From assembly GCA_044360285.1 (NCBI GenBank), contig JBIKKP010000011.1, positions 1-38,740 on the forward strand: a stretch of 38,740 nucleotides of DNA, read 5' to 3'. The DNA is from UBA2645 sp044360285. Its GTDB lineage: Bacteria; Pseudomonadota; Alphaproteobacteria; Rickettsiales; UBA1997. Within the stretch, counting starts at the first letter, position 1. The number at the start of each line of letters is the position of its first letter. Of the stretch, positions 8,698 through 16,710 are shown in pieces. The notes under the pieces were generated by a model. That model did not search any database, had not been told where the DNA came from, and worked only from the letters and a program-made list of their open reading frames with translations. A program made the translations under genes and the position numbers.

Positions 8698-9387
8698 TTA
8701 TTTTTGCGTTGAAACCACTAACCAGTTTGGATTAGAGGAATTTAAATCTTTTTCAAAAGTCCAAATATCAGTCAACTCTGCAATCTGATCTTTTGTTCCT
8801 TCAAGAACTTCGCCGCTTTTATTAAAGATATAGTTAATCTGTTTTGAAGTGAATCGAACGCTTACCAAACCACGATTTTCAAGAACCTGTGCGGAAATTA
8901 TTTCTGATTTTTCCAGTGAAATGAGGTTGGTCACCAAAGTTTTTTCTTCTGTTTTTCTTTGCTCAATTGCAGCGCTAAAACCATCAAAAATTCGTTGTGA
9001 AAGAAGAAGTTTTAAAGTCGGCGAATCCCCGCTAGCAAAGGCTTTAAGAACCATTTCAAATGCAAAACGCGCACCATTTACAAAAAAATCTGCAGTAATG
9101 TTGCTACGCTGCAAAATCTCTTTGAAAGCCTGCTTTGTAGATTCGTTGAGTGTTGTTAAAATTTTATCTTCCTGATCTTTTTCTGTTGCCTGATCTGCTG
9201 TAGTTTTGCTGCCAACAATTTTTTCTTGTTGTTGCGCCAATTGACTAATGAGCTGGTGCGCCTTCTTGTCTATGTCCTCGCGCTTTTTGATAATTCTATC
9301 TTTCTCATCTTCATCAGATTTTCCTAATTCGCTGTTTAACTTGTAGAAAATAAAGGCGGCTAAGGCGACGAGAAAAATAATGTCCAT
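8698..9387 (-). CDS. timA: Tim44/TimA-domain membrane-anchored protein
   Basis: I place the start at the ATG 9387-9385 (229 residues, MDIIFLVALAAFIFYKL). The longer frame to 9459 runs through tRNA-His and its extra 24 residues are tRNA sequence. The protein has an N-terminal membrane segment (residues 2-17), a charged coiled-coil linker (about 20-80) and a C-terminal Tim44-like domain (about 90-229; ITADFFVNGARFAFEMVLKA, ending WTFEKDLNSSNPNWLVV). In alphaproteobacteria TimA is the bacterial relative of mitochondrial Tim44; its exact role is unsettled. It starts about 30 nt after the tRNA-His 3' end with no Shine-Dalgarno, and may share the tRNA transcript. acnA follows after 6 nt. Confidence 0.85.
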   Translation of the reverse strand: MDIIFLVALAAFIFYKLNSELGKSDEDEKDRIIKKREDIDKKAHQLISQLAQQQEKIVGSKTTADQATEKDQEDKILTTLNESTKQAFKEILQRSNITADFFVNGARFAFEMVLKAFASGDSPTLKLLLSQRIFDGFSAAIEQRKTEEKTLVTNLISLEKSEIISAQVLENRGLVSVRFTSKQINYIFNKSGEVLEGTKDQIAELTDIWTFEKDLNSSNPNWLVVSTQK

Positions 9388-9416
9388 GTAATCTGTAAAA
9401 ATTCTAAAACCACAAG

Positions 9417-9494
9417 TGGGGCAGACGACGGGTTTCGAACCCGCGACCCCCAGAACCACAACCTGGTGCTCTAACCAACTGAGCTACGTCTGCC
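9417..9494 (-). tRNA. tRNA-His (anticodon GTG), encoded G-1 and CCA
   Basis: Full cloverleaf on the minus strand. The acceptor is GCAGACG/CGTCTGC with an additional encoded G-1 facing C73, followed by CCA. The D arm is AGCTCAGTTGGTTAGAGC, the anticodon stem is CCAGG/TCTGG with loop TTGTGGT (anticodon GTG), and the T loop is TTCGAAA. G-1:C73 is the identity element recognised by conventional HisRS. Confidence 0.97.
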
Positions 9495-9496
9495 AC

Positions 9497-9521
9497 AAAA
9501 AAGCCCCTCAAAAAGAGGGGC
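9497..9521 (-). terminator. Rho-independent terminator after the VirB6-like gene
   Basis: On the minus strand, GCCCCTC-TTTTT-GAGGGGC (9521-9503) is followed by a run of six T. It lies 38 nt past the virB6-like stop and 3 nt before tRNA-His, separating the two transcripts. tRNA-His must then have its own promoter overlapping this hairpin or be made by readthrough. Confidence 0.85.
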
Positions 9522-9559
9522 ACTTGAATTCAAAAAAACTACGAAGCGATCTTGCTTTG

Positions 9560-12500
9560 TCAAGCACCGCCAGCTTTCACCATTTCAGTTAATTTGTTTT
9601 TATTTTCGATACCTCTTTCGCAAACCGCTATATCTTGTTCGATCTCATCTAGCTCTCTTTGCAGCTTGTCTTGCTCAATGAGATTATTGCTTTTCTTCGC
9701 TTCCTCAATTTTGAATTCGAGAATTCTTTTATTAAGCACACTCATTTTTCTCTTCGCAGAAAGTTGCATAACTTCACTGTTTAAAGCAGCAAGCGCTGCA
9801 GAATCTATTTCACCCTTCTCTTGGCCAGCAGTTAAGAATGGATTACCCGCAACCAAACCAAACTCTGGAGCCTTAATCAAGGCGTCTGCAGCTGATGCTT
9901 TCAATAAGTCAAATTCCATTTTACTTGCAACCAAGCCAGTAGATGGCGGAGTGACAACAACTCCTTCTGCACGGCCTAAGGCTTCAACTTGCGAATTGGC
10001 GTTAGCAATTGCCTCTTGTTTTTGTGCATCGGTTTTACTGCGATCAGAGATAACTGCATCAAGCTCAGCAGTAATGCGGTCAAGTCTGTCACCAACTCTT
10101 TGCGCTGAGTCGATATGTTCTTTTGCGCCGCCTTTAAATTCACCAACCAACTGACCCAAAGCCTCTTTGCGAGCTGCTTCATCGGTAGTTGAAGATAAGA
10201 CCGCCGCTGCGCTGCTTGCTGCTTGCTGCTCACGCTCTTTTATAGCTTTTGCTGCCTCTTCTTTTTTGCGCTCATCAATTTCTTTATCGAGCTTGTCTTT
10301 CGCCTCCGCCATTGCTTTAGAGAGGCTGCTTTCTTCTGCGCCAAGTTGCAATTTCTCTTCTGGAACTCTTGGAACTTTGCCACCTCTTAAGGCATCTTCC
10401 ACTTCCCTAATGCTTTCTTGCGATGGCCCAGCTTCTTTGCTGAGTAAGCCTTTTTGGAATCTTTCTAAGTCTGCCTTGGCTTTTTCCGCCTGTTTCACGC
10501 TACGCGGCTGCGCTGGATTTGCTGCAGCGCGAACCTTCTCTTCCATACGGGAGGCTGCAAGTTTTTGTGGATCTCTGGCGGCATCCAAGCCAAGTTGCCT
10601 ATGAACATAACTGAGCAAAGAACTACGTTCATAAGCGCCAAGCGACGGATCACTAATTTTTTCCATCAACTTATCTTTTGCCTCTTGGATATCGCTTTGG
10701 GATTTGCCTTTTTTCTCCATTTTGCGAATCGCATCAAGGTCTTTTCCAACACCAGAATCGCGCACTAATTGCCGCTGCATCTGATCATGATAAAAGTCGC
10801 GACTGCGTTCTTGCCTTGCATCACCAGGAGTAAATGGTTTTTCAAGCATTGCTTTTGTGGCCTCTAGCTGCTCTTGACGTCTTCTTGCCAAATATCCCGG
10901 CTTAACATCAGTTGCGCGATCGCTTCTGTCGCCTATTTTGAATTTATTTGCTACCCAGTTTTTTAAATTTTTTGCGCCAGAAATTGCTCGACCACCAATC
11001 ATTGTTGAATACTGATCGACCACACCAGATTTGTTCAAAGGATTTGCCCAGTTGCCTTGTTTCTTATTTTGCGCCTTACGAACAAATGCTTTTTGCATTG
11101 ATCTTGGATTATGCTCCGAATCTTGCCTCAAGTTATGATAGCCACGAGACATCATGATTCCTGGTTTCTGGTACCATTTTGCCTGCGCTTTTTTATCATG
11201 ACGTTCTTCTTCCTGAGCTTTGAGATATTGAAGATATTTATTTTCCAAGTCGCGATTGCCGGCAAATTTTTCTGCGGCTTCTGACGAACTTAGCGTCGCT
11301 TCGCTTTTCGCTTTTCGCTTCGTCGAAGATTTAGCAAGGAAATCATCAACTTGCTTTTCAGTCATGCCAAGATTTGCCAAAGCCCAGTCCTTAGTTGCTT
11401 TATTTAATGAATCGCGCGCATCTTTGCCAAATTGTATGCTACCTGCCCCGCTTTCTTTCATAGACTTGGCTTTGCTTTCCATATACTTCGCCAGCTTATT
11501 TTCGGCTTTTTTGTTAAGCCTGCGCAAAATAGTGGTGGTATCTACACCATAAAGAGCAGCCTTGTTTGGATTCGCCATGATTTCATGCTGAGCCATTTTC
11601 AGCACTTCATCTCTGACTTGTTTGTCACGCGCCAAACTAGGGCCGCCACCGATTTTCTTCTCTGCTACGTTTATAATTTTATCGATTAAAGCGTCGCGTT
11701 TTCTGCTTCGAATGCCGCGGAAAGGAAGGGCTTTTCCAAGGTTATTCCATTTTTCGGCAATACCGCTTTTTCTTGCTATCGCGGTTGCACCTTGCATTCC
11801 ATAACTTCCCGCAGCTTTAACTGGCATGAAGGCTTTATTAAGCACAGATTTTGTGAAGCCGGATGCGGCGGTGAAAACGCCATCTTCGCCTGAACCTTTT
11901 TTATGATCTCGCGCTGATTGCGCAGCACCAAAGCTGCCAAACATTCCACCTCCAGCACCTCCACCATCAACACTCAGCTTAAATAACCCACTAGCCAACC
12001 CACCAACTTGATCGATTATCATTTTAGTGATGAAGATCAAAGCTCCAGTGACAATCAAACCAAAGGCCCAATCAGCTAGCGAGTGCGAAGAATATGATTT
12101 CAATATCTTAATTGAGAAAAAGCCAAGATTAACCACTTCAACGCAGGCGCGATAAGCCAAAAGATCGGTGAAACTTTGATTAATCAAGGTAAGGAAATTG
12201 TAGAGAATCGTAAACATCACAATGATCTCAAAACCAGTTCCGGCAAGGAATCCAACCCAGTTTCTAAACATTGATTGAGTTTTACTAAAGAGCGTAAAGC
12301 AGATAAAAATTGGACCTAAAGAAAGTACAAAAATTAGACGAACAAGGTTGATGAGATAGGTCGTAGCAACAAGCAGCATTACATAAATGAAGCCAGCAAT
12401 CAGCGCATAAACTCCTGGGATGTAAAGGAAACCAAAAATCTCGGTAAAAAATAACCCAAAAACTTTTTTTGCTGTGCCCTTAGAGAGCATTTTTTTGATT

Positions 12501-13978
12501 ATCAGATCAACGTAGGAGAATCGTGTAGCATTACTTTGGTCGTTTTGGCGATCCATTTTCGCAATTTCTATTTCGGAAGTTGCTTGGATATTGTTGTCGG
12601 AAATATCCATGATCATCGCCACCAAGTAGTCGATGGAATCTTTGAAGAAGCCGACAACGATTTTTTTGTAATAAAACCAACTATCTGGACTTACGAAAAA
12701 GATGACTAAAGCAATTTTCACCAACCTTTTCATCACTTCCTGCTTATTGATGTCAGCAACACCCATTATGTAAGCAAGGCCGTAGAAACAAATATAGAGA
12801 GAAAGAACAATCTGCACTCCCATAGCAAAACCGCTATCTCGCACGATTGCATTATAAAGAAATTCCAGAACGCCTCCGCTACGTTCGCCACTGGCATCAA
12901 TTTCTCCAAGCAAAACATCCTCGACCATACTAACCAAAAATTCGAGCAAGCCGTTTTGCGCCGAACTACTTCCTTTTGGCCCTACGCCGCGAAGGAAGGT
13001 AAGATTATAACGACCGGAATTATCAGAATAATATGAGTCATAAATGATGACCTTAACCACCTCATTTGGAGAATGATATTCGTCGTCTGAAGTATCGGTA
13101 TCTGTACCATCATTGCCATTTTTATCATCCTTCATGAAGATGCGCGAATTGGCGCTTTTAAAGGAATAGCGCGTCATATCCTTACCTTCAGCATTCAGAC
13201 AACGACCCTGCGAATCGCGCACCACGCCACAAACTTCTGTTTCGCTGAAAAGATGGTAAGCTCTTTTTGGCGTTTCAACACCTTCCTTGCCAAACAATGC
13301 TACATAGGCTCCCGTGCCTCGATTAAAGCGGCAGGCAATTTGACGATCTGCTATTTTTGCATCGCCGTTTTTTTCAAAATAATTACGCGGGAAGTGATAT
13401 ACACCATAGTCAGAAGCGGAATCAAGAGTTGCACCAGGTTCACAACTGCATTTTTCTGGATCGGCAGCATTTTCTGGCTGCGAACAATCCATAGTTCTTG
13501 TGCCAAGCCCAGACACTTCAACTTGATCAACGCATTCCGTGTGACTGGATGGAGTCCAGCCGCGAATTATGCAGTCAGGATTGCCTGAAATAGCACTTTC
13601 CGAACGACTTGTTTGATTACGATAGCAAATGCAATTTGCAGAAGTTGGACCCTTAGCGCAGTTGAAGCAAAATGGTAAAAGCGCAAGACTATCGTCATTA
13701 AGACTGGCTCCATTCCACGGCGTCCACGAGCCAGAGACAAGAATTAAAAATTCATCACCGTTTGACTTAAGTTTTGTATCATGCCAATTGGCTTTCTGCC
13801 CACCATCTTGGTGGTTGTAAGTCCCCTCAACCCCATCATCGATTGGATTAGATTCAATCGTTACATATTCAGCATCAAACTCATCTGCCTCAACACATCC
13901 CTGATCGCAAGAAGCAACAAACACCAACGCAAAAAGCAAAAAAAATATTCGCGCTGTTTTTGTGATTAACTCTCTCAA
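9560..13978 (-). CDS. VirB6/TrbL-like type IV secretion protein with lipoprotein-like N-terminus and long coiled-coil tail
   Basis: The open frame extends to 14029, inside tRNA-Leu, so the true start is further in. A TTG at 13978 gives 1472 residues and an N-terminus fitting a signal peptide with lipobox VASC (Cys at residue 24). The exported segment (about residues 24-345) holds 14 cysteines, including the first, several as CxxC or CxC. A TrbL/VirB6-like membrane core follows (about 380-660), with hydrophobic segments such as MGVQIVLSLYICFYGLAYIMG and LINLVRLIFVLSLGPIFICF. The remaining 800 or so residues are hydrophilic, Lys/Glu/Ala-rich and strongly helical. VirB6 is the polytopic inner-membrane part of type IV secretion systems; Rickettsiales encode large VirB6 paralogues with similar tails. 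No other vir gene is nearby. The exact start is uncertain. Confidence 0.82.
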   Translation of the reverse strand: MRELITKTARIFFLLFALVFVASCDQGCVEADEFDAEYVTIESNPIDDGVEGTYNHQDGGQKANWHDTKLKSNGDEFLILVSGSWTPWNGASLNDDSLALLPFCFNCAKGPTSANCICYRNQTSRSESAISGNPDCIIRGWTPSSHTECVDQVEVSGLGTRTMDCSQPENAADPEKCSCEPGATLDSASDYGVYHFPRNYFEKNGDAKIADRQIACRFNRGTGAYVALFGKEGVETPKRAYHLFSETEVCGVVRDSQGRCLNAEGKDMTRYSFKSANSRIFMKDDKNGNDGTDTDTSDDEYHSPNEVVKVIIYDSYYSDNSGRYNLTFLRGVGPKGSSSAQNGLLEFLVSMVEDVLLGEIDASGERSGGVLEFLYNAIVRDSGFAMGVQIVLSLYICFYGLAYIMGVADINKQEVMKRLVKIALVIFFVSPDSWFYYKKIVVGFFKDSIDYLVAMIMDISDNNIQATSEIEIAKMDRQNDQSNATRFSYVDLIIKKMLSKGTAKKVFGLFFTEIFGFLYIPGVYALIAGFIYVMLLVATTYLINLVRLIFVLSLGPIFICFTLFSKTQSMFRNWVGFLAGTGFEIIVMFTILYNFLTLINQSFTDLLAYRACVEVVNLGFFSIKILKSYSSHSLADWAFGLIVTGALIFITKMIIDQVGGLASGLFKLSVDGGGAGGGMFGSFGAAQSARDHKKGSGEDGVFTAASGFTKSVLNKAFMPVKAAGSYGMQGATAIARKSGIAEKWNNLGKALPFRGIRSRKRDALIDKIINVAEKKIGGGPSLARDKQVRDEVLKMAQHEIMANPNKAALYGVDTTTILRRLNKKAENKLAKYMESKAKSMKESGAGSIQFGKDARDSLNKATKDWALANLGMTEKQVDDFLAKSSTKRKAKSEATLSSSEAAEKFAGNRDLENKYLQYLKAQEEERHDKKAQAKWYQKPGIMMSRGYHNLRQDSEHNPRSMQKAFVRKAQNKKQGNWANPLNKSGVVDQYSTMIGGRAISGAKNLKNWVANKFKIGDRSDRATDVKPGYLARRRQEQLEATKAMLEKPFTPGDARQERSRDFYHDQMQRQLVRDSGVGKDLDAIRKMEKKGKSQSDIQEAKDKLMEKISDPSLGAYERSSLLSYVHRQLGLDAARDPQKLAASRMEEKVRAAANPAQPRSVKQAEKAKADLERFQKGLLSKEAGPSQESIREVEDALRGGKVPRVPEEKLQLGAEESSLSKAMAEAKDKLDKEIDERKKEEAAKAIKEREQQAASSAAAVLSSTTDEAARKEALGQLVGEFKGGAKEHIDSAQRVGDRLDRITAELDAVISDRSKTDAQKQEAIANANSQVEALGRAEGVVVTPPSTGLVASKMEFDLLKASAADALIKAPEFGLVAGNPFLTAGQEKGEIDSAALAALNSEVMQLSAKRKMSVLNKRILEFKIEEAKKSNNLIEQDKLQRELDEIEQDIAVCERGIENKNKLTEMVKAGGA

Positions 13979-13999
13979 CGAAAATTTTTTTAAAAGGGA

Positions 14000-14087
14000 T
14001 GGTACCTGCGGCCGGACTCGAACCGGCAAGGGCGTTGAAGCCCCACGGATTTTAAGTCCGTTATGTCTACCATTCCATCACGCAGGC
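14000..14087 (-). tRNA. tRNA-Leu (anticodon TAA)
   Basis: Class II tRNA on the minus strand with acceptor GCCTGCG/CGCAGGT, A73 and encoded CCA. The anticodon arm ACGGA-CTTAAAA-TCCGT gives anticodon TAA. The long variable arm GGGGCTTCAACGCCC is typical of Leu, and the T arm is GCCGG-TTCGAGT-CCGGC. It sits 37 nt downstream of aroB and 21 nt upstream of the chosen virB6-like start. Confidence 0.96.
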
Positions 14088-14124
14088 AAGAAGGCGCGGC
14101 AACCTATTTTCAGCTTCCTCATTT

Positions 14125-15207
14125 TCAAACAAATTCTCGCAAAATTTTCAAAAAACTTTCCAGCGGAACAGATTTTTTTATTTCGCCCAAACCAACATTT
14201 TTTAACAAAATAAAGGTCAGATTTTTTCCTTCGTTTTTTTTGTCCTTATAGAGATGCGAGATGAGATTTTTCTCATCCCAATTTTTTCTGATTTTTTTTG
14301 CATCAAGCACAAAGCCGCAGCTTTCTAAGTGTAATTTGATACGAGAAAAATCTGCAGCAGAAATTTGCCCAAAATCTTGCGACATTTTTGCCGCCATTAA
14401 CATGCCCAAAGCAACCGCTTCGCCATGCAAAATTTCATCAGAATAATTTACCTCTGTTTCAAAAATATGACCAAAAGTATGACCAAAATTCAAAAGTGCG
14501 CGAGCGCCCTGCTCTCTTTCGTCGGCAGCAACAACGCGCGCTTTAATTTCGCAAGAACATGCGATGATTTTTGTTAAAAATTCTTCATCAAAGTTAAAAA
14601 TTTTGGCGAAATTTTTTTCTAAAAATTGCAGAAAATTTTCGTCAAAAACCAAACCATATTTTAAGACTTCAGCATAGCCAGAAAGCAGCTGGCGCCGCGG
14701 TAAAGTTTCCAAAAAATTTAAATCACAAAGAACTAATTTTGGCTGATAAAAACTGCCAATTAGATTTTTTCCATGCACCGAATTAATTGCCGTCTTCCCG
14801 CCAACTGAACTGTCTACAGCAGCAAGCAAGGTTGTTGGAATTTGAATAAAGTCGATTCCGCGTAATAAAATCGAAGCAACAAAGCCAGCTAAATCTCCAA
14901 TCACGCCTCCGCCAAAGGCTATAATCAGTGATTTTCGATCAATTCCTTTTGCTAAAACTTCTTCACAAATTTTTTGTAAAGCGCCAAATGATTTTGTTTG
15001 CTCGCCCGACTCTAAAATGACAACTTCTGGATTGGAAACAACAGCTTGCAGCTTTGACAGATGGTGCTTGGCAACGTTTTCATCAGTTATGATAAAAATT
15101 TTACTATAAGATTTTTTTTCGAGAAAATTCACTAGATTTTGCAGAGAATTTTTCCCAATCAAAATGTCGTAACTTCTTTGCCCAAGGCCAACTGTGACTG
15201 TTTTCAT
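14125..15207 (-). CDS. aroB: 3-dehydroquinate synthase
   Basis: AroB converts DAHP to 3-dehydroquinate, the second step of the shikimate pathway, using NAD+ and a divalent metal. The 360-residue length is typical. The NAD-binding block FGGGVIGDLAGFVAS and the segment QIPTTLLAAVDSSVGGKT are diagnostic, and the metal ligands are supplied by GYAEVLKYG (Glu), NFGHTFGHIFE (His) and the later HGEAVALGM (His). It lies 3 nt downstream of aroK, the common aroKB order. Intact. Confidence 0.96.
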   Translation of the reverse strand: MKTVTVGLGQRSYDILIGKNSLQNLVNFLEKKSYSKIFIITDENVAKHHLSKLQAVVSNPEVVILESGEQTKSFGALQKICEEVLAKGIDRKSLIIAFGGGVIGDLAGFVASILLRGIDFIQIPTTLLAAVDSSVGGKTAINSVHGKNLIGSFYQPKLVLCDLNFLETLPRRQLLSGYAEVLKYGLVFDENFLQFLEKNFAKIFNFDEEFLTKIIACSCEIKARVVAADEREQGARALLNFGHTFGHIFETEVNYSDEILHGEAVALGMLMAAKMSQDFGQISAADFSRIKLHLESCGFVLDAKKIRKNWDEKNLISHLYKDKKNEGKNLTFILLKNVGLGEIKKSVPLESFLKILREFV

Positions 15208-15210
15208 GAG

Positions 15211-15726
15211 TTATTTTTCTGTTAAAATATCGATGATTTTTTTAACCAAAATTTCGTGACCTTCTTTATCGGTATCGAAACTAAAGTCAGCTTCAGAATA
15301 AATTGGATAACGCTTCGCAGCCAATTCTTCTAAAACCAATTTTTTATTTTTGTGATTCAAAAGCGGCCTTGTTCCTTTAGAGCCGACGCGATAAAGAATC
15401 ACCTCCAGCGGCGCCTTCAGCCAAATAATTGTCGCTCTTTCTTTAAGAATTTTTCTAGTGTCTTCGTCCATAAAAGCACCACCACCAAGAGAAATTACCA
15501 TTTCTTCGTTGCGTAAAATTCTTTCAGCGATAATTTTTTTCTCGACTTCACGAAAATATTTCTCGCCAAAATTGGAAAAAATTTGCGATATTGAACTTCC
15601 TTCTAAGTCTTCAATCTCTTGGTCGGAATCAATAAAATAATATCCAAGTTTCTCTGCCAATTTTGCACCGATGGTTGTCTTTCCAACTCCCATCAAACCA
15701 ACAATGGCGATGATTTTTTTTGTCAT
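15211..15726 (-). CDS. aroK: Shikimate kinase
   Basis: AroK phosphorylates shikimate with ATP. I chose the ATG at 15726-15724 (171 residues), which puts the Walker A motif GLMGVGKT at residues 10-17, as usual for the family; an in-frame ATG at 15780 would add 18 residues (MRTLLSASIYFCQSIFQV) that match nothing in the family. The shikimate-binding and Walker B regions are seen as FIDSDQEIE and ISLGGGAF, and the LID region as GTRPLL. It is followed after 3 nt by aroB and is divergent from the Bax-inhibitor-like gene across about 115 nt. Confidence 0.92.
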   Translation of the reverse strand: MTKKIIAIVGLMGVGKTTIGAKLAEKLGYYFIDSDQEIEDLEGSSISQIFSNFGEKYFREVEKKIIAERILRNEEMVISLGGGAFMDEDTRKILKERATIIWLKAPLEVILYRVGSKGTRPLLNHKNKKLVLEELAAKRYPIYSEADFSFDTDKEGHEILVKKIIDILTEK

Positions 15727-15793
15727 TACTTGAAAAATTGATTGGCAAAAATAAATGCTTGCGCTCAATAAAGTTCGCATCCTTTCTTGGTCA

Positions 15794-15830
15794 TTTCACT
15801 AACTTTTTTTCACTAACTTTTACTAATTTT
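15794..15830 (+). repeat. Short degenerate tandem repeat upstream of the BI-1 gene
   Basis: Three imperfect units of the form CACTAACTTTT lie just upstream of the start at 15842, in the 115-nt gap between divergent aroK and the BI-1 gene. They could be part of the promoter or a regulator site, but no clear -35/-10 pair is recognisable. Confidence 0.5.
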
Positions 15831-15841
15831 ATTCAGGTTTT

Positions 15842-16558
15842 ATGAACAATTTCAGCAACCAAAGAACTTCTTTTGCCTCAAGCGCATCAAGGGTATCTTA
15901 TGACGCCGGGCTTAGAGCTTACATGCTTTCCGTCTATAATTACATGGCCATTGCCCTTGGAATTTCTGGCGCAGTTGCGTTTTTAACTGCCAGTTCGCCT
16001 GCGCTTATGAATGCAATTTTTGGAACTCCGCTGGCTTTTGTTGTCATGCTTGCGCCGGTAATTTTCGTTTTTGTTTTCGCGCGTAAAATCCACTCACTTT
16101 CTAGCGAAGCGGCAAAAAATTATCTGTGGATTTTTGCTGGATTGATGGGTCTTTCACTGTCCACCGTCTTCATCCAATATACTGGCACCAGCATTGCTCG
16201 CATCTTCTTGGTCACCGCTTCAACTTTTGGCTTGATGAGTCTTTATGGTTATTCGACTAAAAAAGATTTAAGTGGTCTTGGATCTTTCTTAATCATGGGT
16301 TTGATTGGTTTGATCATTGCTTCAATCGTCAATATCTTCATGCAAAGCTCAGCAATGCAGTTCGCTTTATCAGTAATTGGTGTCTTCATTTTCATTGGCT
16401 TAACTGCTTACGACACGCAAAAAATCAAACAGGCTTACTACTATAGCGACGGCGGCTCAACCTCTAAGTTGGCTGTGTTTGGTGCACTAAATCTCTACAT
16501 GGACTTCATCAACTTGTTCTTGATGTTGCTTCAATTGTTTGGCGACAGACGAAACTAG
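15842..16558 (+). CDS. Bax inhibitor-1 / YccA family membrane protein
   Basis: A 238-residue protein with seven predicted membrane segments from about residue 30 to 235. It matches the bacterial BI-1 (UPF0005/TMBIM) family: YDAGLRAYMLSVYNYMAIAL at the start, the central MSLYGYSTKKDLS, and the C-terminal FIGLTAYDTQKIKQ with the conserved aspartate, then ALNLYMDFINLFLMLLQL. E. coli YccA modulates the FtsH protease; related BI-1 proteins are pH-sensitive calcium leak channels. The ATG is preceded by CAGG at close spacing, a weak Shine-Dalgarno. It forms a single-gene unit ending at a strong terminator. Confidence 0.93.
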   Translation: MNNFSNQRTSFASSASRVSYDAGLRAYMLSVYNYMAIALGISGAVAFLTASSPALMNAIFGTPLAFVVMLAPVIFVFVFARKIHSLSSEAAKNYLWIFAGLMGLSLSTVFIQYTGTSIARIFLVTASTFGLMSLYGYSTKKDLSGLGSFLIMGLIGLIIASIVNIFMQSSAMQFALSVIGVFIFIGLTAYDTQKIKQAYYYSDGGSTSKLAVFGALNLYMDFINLFLMLLQLFGDRRN

Positions 16559-16573
16559 AAATTCGTTAAACGC

Positions 16574-16615
16574 AAAAAAAGCCCGGAAGGAAAATCTCCC
16601 TCCGGGCTTTTTTTT
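16574..16615. terminator. Strong, probably bidirectional, rho-independent terminator
   Basis: The stem AGCCCGGA...TCCGGGCT is flanked by seven A on the left and a run of T on the right, so it reads as a terminator on both strands. It serves the BI-1 gene on + and could serve the minus-strand glycosyltransferase on -. Confidence 0.9.
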
Positions 16616-16630
16616 ATGCTTTGTTCTCAG

Positions 16631-16706
16631 CCGTCATCCTTTGGATGCGAAGCGTCCGAGGATCTCCTCCTGAGATTCTCGAAGCCTGCAGCTTCAAGAA
16701 TAACGG
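16631..16706. repeat. Palindromic, cloverleaf-like intergenic element
   Basis: About 76 bp in which nested inverted repeats account for nearly every base. The ends pair (CCGTCATCCT with AGAATAACGG, allowing G-U). Inside are three hairpins: CCTTTGGATGC/GCGTCCGAGG, GAGGATCTC/GAGATTCTC, and ATTCTCGAAGC/GCTTCAAGAAT with loop CTGCA. It resembles the small palindromic repeats of Rickettsiales genomes (RPE type) and other REP-like families. Only one copy is in this window, so repeat status is inferred from its structure. Confidence 0.6.
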
Positions 16707-16710
16707 GCGG

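Noticed and set aside
9388..9459. N-terminal extension of TimA containing a CPTCGF zinc-ribbon-like motif
   Set aside because: Most of the extension is translated tRNA-His. The family start MDIIFLV lies at 9387.
9552..10604. Serine/alanine-rich open frames on the + strand opposite the VirB6-like tail
   Set aside because: Low-complexity translations antisense to a Lys/Glu/Ala-rich coiled coil; no family features or start signals.
13979..14029. N-terminal extension of the VirB6-like frame (MPVRVRPQVPSLLKKFS)
   Set aside because: Most of it is tRNA-Leu sequence read as protein; the signal-peptide-like region begins further downstream.
15727..15780. Longer aroK start adding 18 residues
   Set aside because: The added residues do not match shikimate kinases; the Walker A position fits the inner ATG.
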